NCBI GenBank assembly: GCA_031264605.1
Contig: JAISDQ010000188.1
Span: 1-8,570, forward strand
Length of the DNA stretch: 8,570 nucleotides
Source: Synergistaceae bacterium
GTDB lineage: Bacteria > Synergistota > Synergistia > Synergistales > Synergistaceae
Direction: 5' to 3'
Below, piece by piece: positions 6,756 to 8,570 of this stretch. Numbering within the stretch: position 1 is the first letter of the stretch; each line of letters begins with the position of its first letter. Under the pieces are notes generated by a model. The model made no database searches. It was not told the origin of the DNA and saw nothing but the letters and a program-made list of their open reading frames with translations. The translations under genes and the position numbers were made by a program.

Positions 6756-6764
6756 AGGCGGTGA
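6756..6764 (+). promoter_or_regulatory. ftsY: Ribosome binding site of ftsY
   Basis: AGGCGGTGA differs from the full anti-16S complement AGGAGGTGA at one base, and its AGGCGG core ends seven bases before ATG 6769. It is the strongest initiation site in the second operon. It sits in the 16-base gap after ricT, the only real gap between genes after tmk, so ftsY need not depend on coupled translation. Confidence 0.7.
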
Positions 6765-6768
6765 TCGA

Positions 6769-7710
6769 ATGGCTTTGTTGGGAAACGTGTTCTCCAAACT
6801 CAGAGGCATAACTAACAAATGGTCGCAGGGAGTATCGAACCTCTTTTCGGACAGCCCGCTGACTGACGATTTCTGGGAAGAGCTGGAAGAACGCCTTCTT
6901 TTGGGAGACGTGGGGGTCGAGACCACCGAAGAACTGATCGCCGAACTGAGGCAAATCGCGGTCGGCCGCCGGATAGCCCACACCGGGGAACTGAGGGGGG
7001 CGTTCGCGGAAGCGCTCGTGCAGCGCCTCGAGGATATACCGGACATGGGCAAGCCGCTTGACGTTTCGGCGTCGCCGTCCATAGCGCTTCTCGTAGGCGT
7101 GAACGGCAGCGGCAAGACCACCACAGCCGGAAAACTAGCCTCGCGGCTCGCCGGACAGGGGAAGACGGTGATCCTGGCGGCGGCCGACACATACAGGGCG
7201 GCGGCGATAGAACAGCTCAAAGCGTGGGGAGAGCGGGCGTCGGTAAGGGTCATAGCTCATTCCCACGGAAGCGATTCGGCGGCGGTGGTGTTCGACGCGA
7301 TACAGGCCGCTAAGGCTTCGGATACGGACGTCGTGATCGTCGATACGGCGGGAAGGCTTCACACCAAATCGAACCTGATGGATGAACTCGCGAAGGTGGG
7401 AAGAGTGGCCTCGCGCGAAACTCCCGGCGGAATCGGCGAGACGCTGCTGGTGCTCGACTCGGTGACGGGGCAGAATGGATTCACGCAGGCGGAAATATTC
7501 AACAAGTCCATCCCTCTCTCCGGCGTAGTGCTCACTAAATTCGACAACACCGCCAAGGGAGGGATAGTATTGTCCATATCGCAGCGTTTGAGGCTCCCCA
7601 TAAGATATATCGGCCTGGGCGAGGGAGCGGCGGATCTGGAGCCCTTCTCCTGCCGCGATTTTGTTCACGCGCTTCTCGGAATGGAGATAGCGGGCGCGCG
7701 CAATGGCTAG
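6769..7710 (+). CDS. ftsY: Signal recognition particle receptor FtsY
   Basis: FtsY is the membrane-associated GTPase that receives ribosome-nascent chain-SRP complexes for co-translational insertion of membrane proteins. The product has 313 residues and consists only of the N and G domains; the acidic A domain of E. coli FtsY is absent, as in many bacteria. The first 26 residues can form an amphipathic helix (MALLGNVFSKLRG onward) that could bind lipid. The N domain runs to about residue 95. GTPase motifs are G1 GVNGSGKTT (110-118), G2 DTYRAAAIEQL (140-150), G3 DTAGR (192-196), G4 TKFD (256-259, followed by NTAKGG) and the closing GLGEGAADLEPF (282-293). GQNGFTQAEIFN (235-246) is a further SRP GTPase signature. 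The absence of an M domain, the TKxD-xTAKGG form and the DLEPF ending identify FtsY rather than Ffh. The stop overlaps the next gene by eight bases. Confidence 0.96.
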   Translation: MALLGNVFSKLRGITNKWSQGVSNLFSDSPLTDDFWEELEERLLLGDVGVETTEELIAELRQIAVGRRIAHTGELRGAFAEALVQRLEDIPDMGKPLDVSASPSIALLVGVNGSGKTTTAGKLASRLAGQGKTVILAAADTYRAAAIEQLKAWGERASVRVIAHSHGSDSAAVVFDAIQAAKASDTDVVIVDTAGRLHTKSNLMDELAKVGRVASRETPGGIGETLLVLDSVTGQNGFTQAEIFNKSIPLSGVVLTKFDNTAKGGIVLSISQRLRLPIRYIGLGEGAADLEPFSCRDFVHALLGMEIAGARNG

Positions 7711-8570
7711 CGATCCGGAGATAAAAACCGGGATGCTTTCGGCCGTCTCCGGCGTACAGGAAGTGTTGCGCGCCCTTTATTTCTACGGCGCCGATTACAT
7801 TATGCTGAAAATGGGACGCCGGGAAAAGCTCGTTCATAAGGAGCAGATGATTTCGCTCATGGAGCTGGGCCGCGAGAGGACGACCATCGGCGAAATGTCC
7901 GTCATGACGCTGCCCGAACCGATGTCGGCCAGGACGCGTGCCGAGGACGTGCCGCCGGAAACCGCGCTTCTCATGTTTTTCCGCAAGGGAGAAGGCCCGG
8001 CGGGTTCCTTGTCCAAGACGTCGTTCGGCGAATACCGGGAACAGAAGGTCAAGGAGACCGAAGCGGTATATCCCGAGTGGTGGGGAGCGCCGCTTCCTCT
8101 GCTTTACATGGACGACGAGCGCGTCGCCCTGAACGACGCGGCCGCCGCGAAAATACCCTGCGACGCGAAAGGTCTGGCGGCGCAGGCGGATAAAATGAAA
8201 CGCGACGGTATAATCACCGTGAAGGACAAAAAACGGGAACTGACTTTCTCGCTGCGCCCCGTCGAAGAAAACATCTATCTGGCCGAGGACGTATCCGGCG
8301 ATTTTGAAACGGCTGAGGAACTGGTGTGGTGGGCGGCTGTGGGCAAGGCGTTCGTCCGCCGGCTGGAGGAAAATGGGGCCGTGATACGGCGTCTTTCCCC
8401 TTTGGAAGAGCCTCCCGCCTCGGCCGCGGAAGTCCTCCCCTGTTCATGGGAGAACGAACCTCTGGGCAGCGTCGCCATAGGTATGCCAGGCGACGCCGCT
8501 CCCGATACCGGCGAGGCCCGCGAAGAAAAAGACGTTGAAACAGTTTCTCCGGACAGTGAGGGCGCGCCGG
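7703..8570 (+). CDS. Unrecognised protein with PAS-like central segment, 3' end missing
   Basis: A frame of at least 289 codons starts at ATG 7703, eight bases inside ftsY, and remains open to the window end. I do not recognise the family. The first ~75 residues look helical and resemble a small helical input module (GVQEVLRALYFYGADYIMLKMG). A hydrophobic strand follows at about 87-93 (TALLMFF). Residues about 129-199 have the outline of a PAS domain: LPLLYMDDERVALNDAAAAK, later strands TFSLRPVEENIYLAEDVSGD, where the final EDVSGD resembles the DIT/DVT end of PAS cores. A helix with paired tryptophans follows (EELVWWAAVGKAFV). After residue 230 the sequence turns acidic and Pro/Ala-rich, probably disordered. 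There is no membrane segment, kinase or GGDEF motif in the visible part. ATG 7733 is an alternative start. Overlap with ftsY implies co-expression. The coding frame is well supported; the PAS assignment is inference from pattern only. Confidence 0.75.
   Translation, partial: MASDPEIKTGMLSAVSGVQEVLRALYFYGADYIMLKMGRREKLVHKEQMISLMELGRERTTIGEMSVMTLPEPMSARTRAEDVPPETALLMFFRKGEGPAGSLSKTSFGEYREQKVKETEAVYPEWWGAPLPLLYMDDERVALNDAAAAKIPCDAKGLAAQADKMKRDGIITVKDKKRELTFSLRPVEENIYLAEDVSGDFETAEELVWWAAVGKAFVRRLEENGAVIRRLSPLEEPPASAAEVLPCSWENEPLGSVAIGMPGDAAPDTGEAREEKDVETVSPDSEGAP

Noticed and set aside
1..8570. CRISPR array, insertion sequence, prophage, toxin-antitoxin or defence island
   Set aside because: There are no spaced repeats, terminal inverted repeats, transposase or integrase motifs or small paired genes. 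All coding space is taken by transport and housekeeping genes plus one unrecognised protein.

Overview
The window looks like a piece of chromosome from a GC-rich bacterium, most likely a member of Synergistota (the phylum is my inference). The basis is the gene order tmk - yaaR - holB - ricT running directly into ftsY, frequent ATA (Ile) and AGG (Arg) codons in an otherwise GC-rich background, and divergent sequences of the HolB/RicT type. A clostridial-type Firmicute is the main alternative. All genes are on the + strand and are packed with short overlaps. I see no RNA gene, mobile element, CRISPR array or phage-like segment, and no stretch of 300 bases without a gene.

Region 1 (1-3435) is the 3' part of a nucleoside-type ABC importer operon: a double ATPase cut at its Walker A by the window edge, then two permeases of the BPD_transp_2 family. 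These resemble the NupO/YufO, NupP/YufP and NupQ/YufQ trio. The BMP-type substrate-binding lipoprotein usual for such systems is not in the window and would be expected upstream.

Region 2 (3436-3603) is a compact regulatory junction. A strong intrinsic terminator ends the importer operon, and its T-tract overlaps the -35 box of a near-consensus sigma-70-type promoter that drives the next operon. A well-placed Shine-Dalgarno and ATG at the end of the second permease opens a short frame that runs through the terminator without a stop. It may be the remnant of a lost cistron, a read-through device, or coincidence.

Region 3 (3604-8570) is one apparent operon: tmk (dTMP kinase), yaaR (DUF327), holB (delta' of the DNA polymerase III clamp loader), ricT (PSP1 domain, Fe-S cysteines, long basic tail), ftsY (signal recognition particle receptor) and a partial unrecognised gene with a PAS-like central segment. 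It links DNA precursor supply, clamp loading, an RNA-decay/maturation adaptor and membrane protein targeting. Notable points are a degenerate HolB (one zinc-site cysteine missing, SRC changed to SRS, short), a RicT about 150 residues longer than usual, an FtsY with no acidic A domain, the absence of yaaQ/darA between tmk and yaaR, and the uncharacterised PAS-like protein. I found no clearly new defence or mobile system; the most interesting items are the junction and the PAS-like protein.
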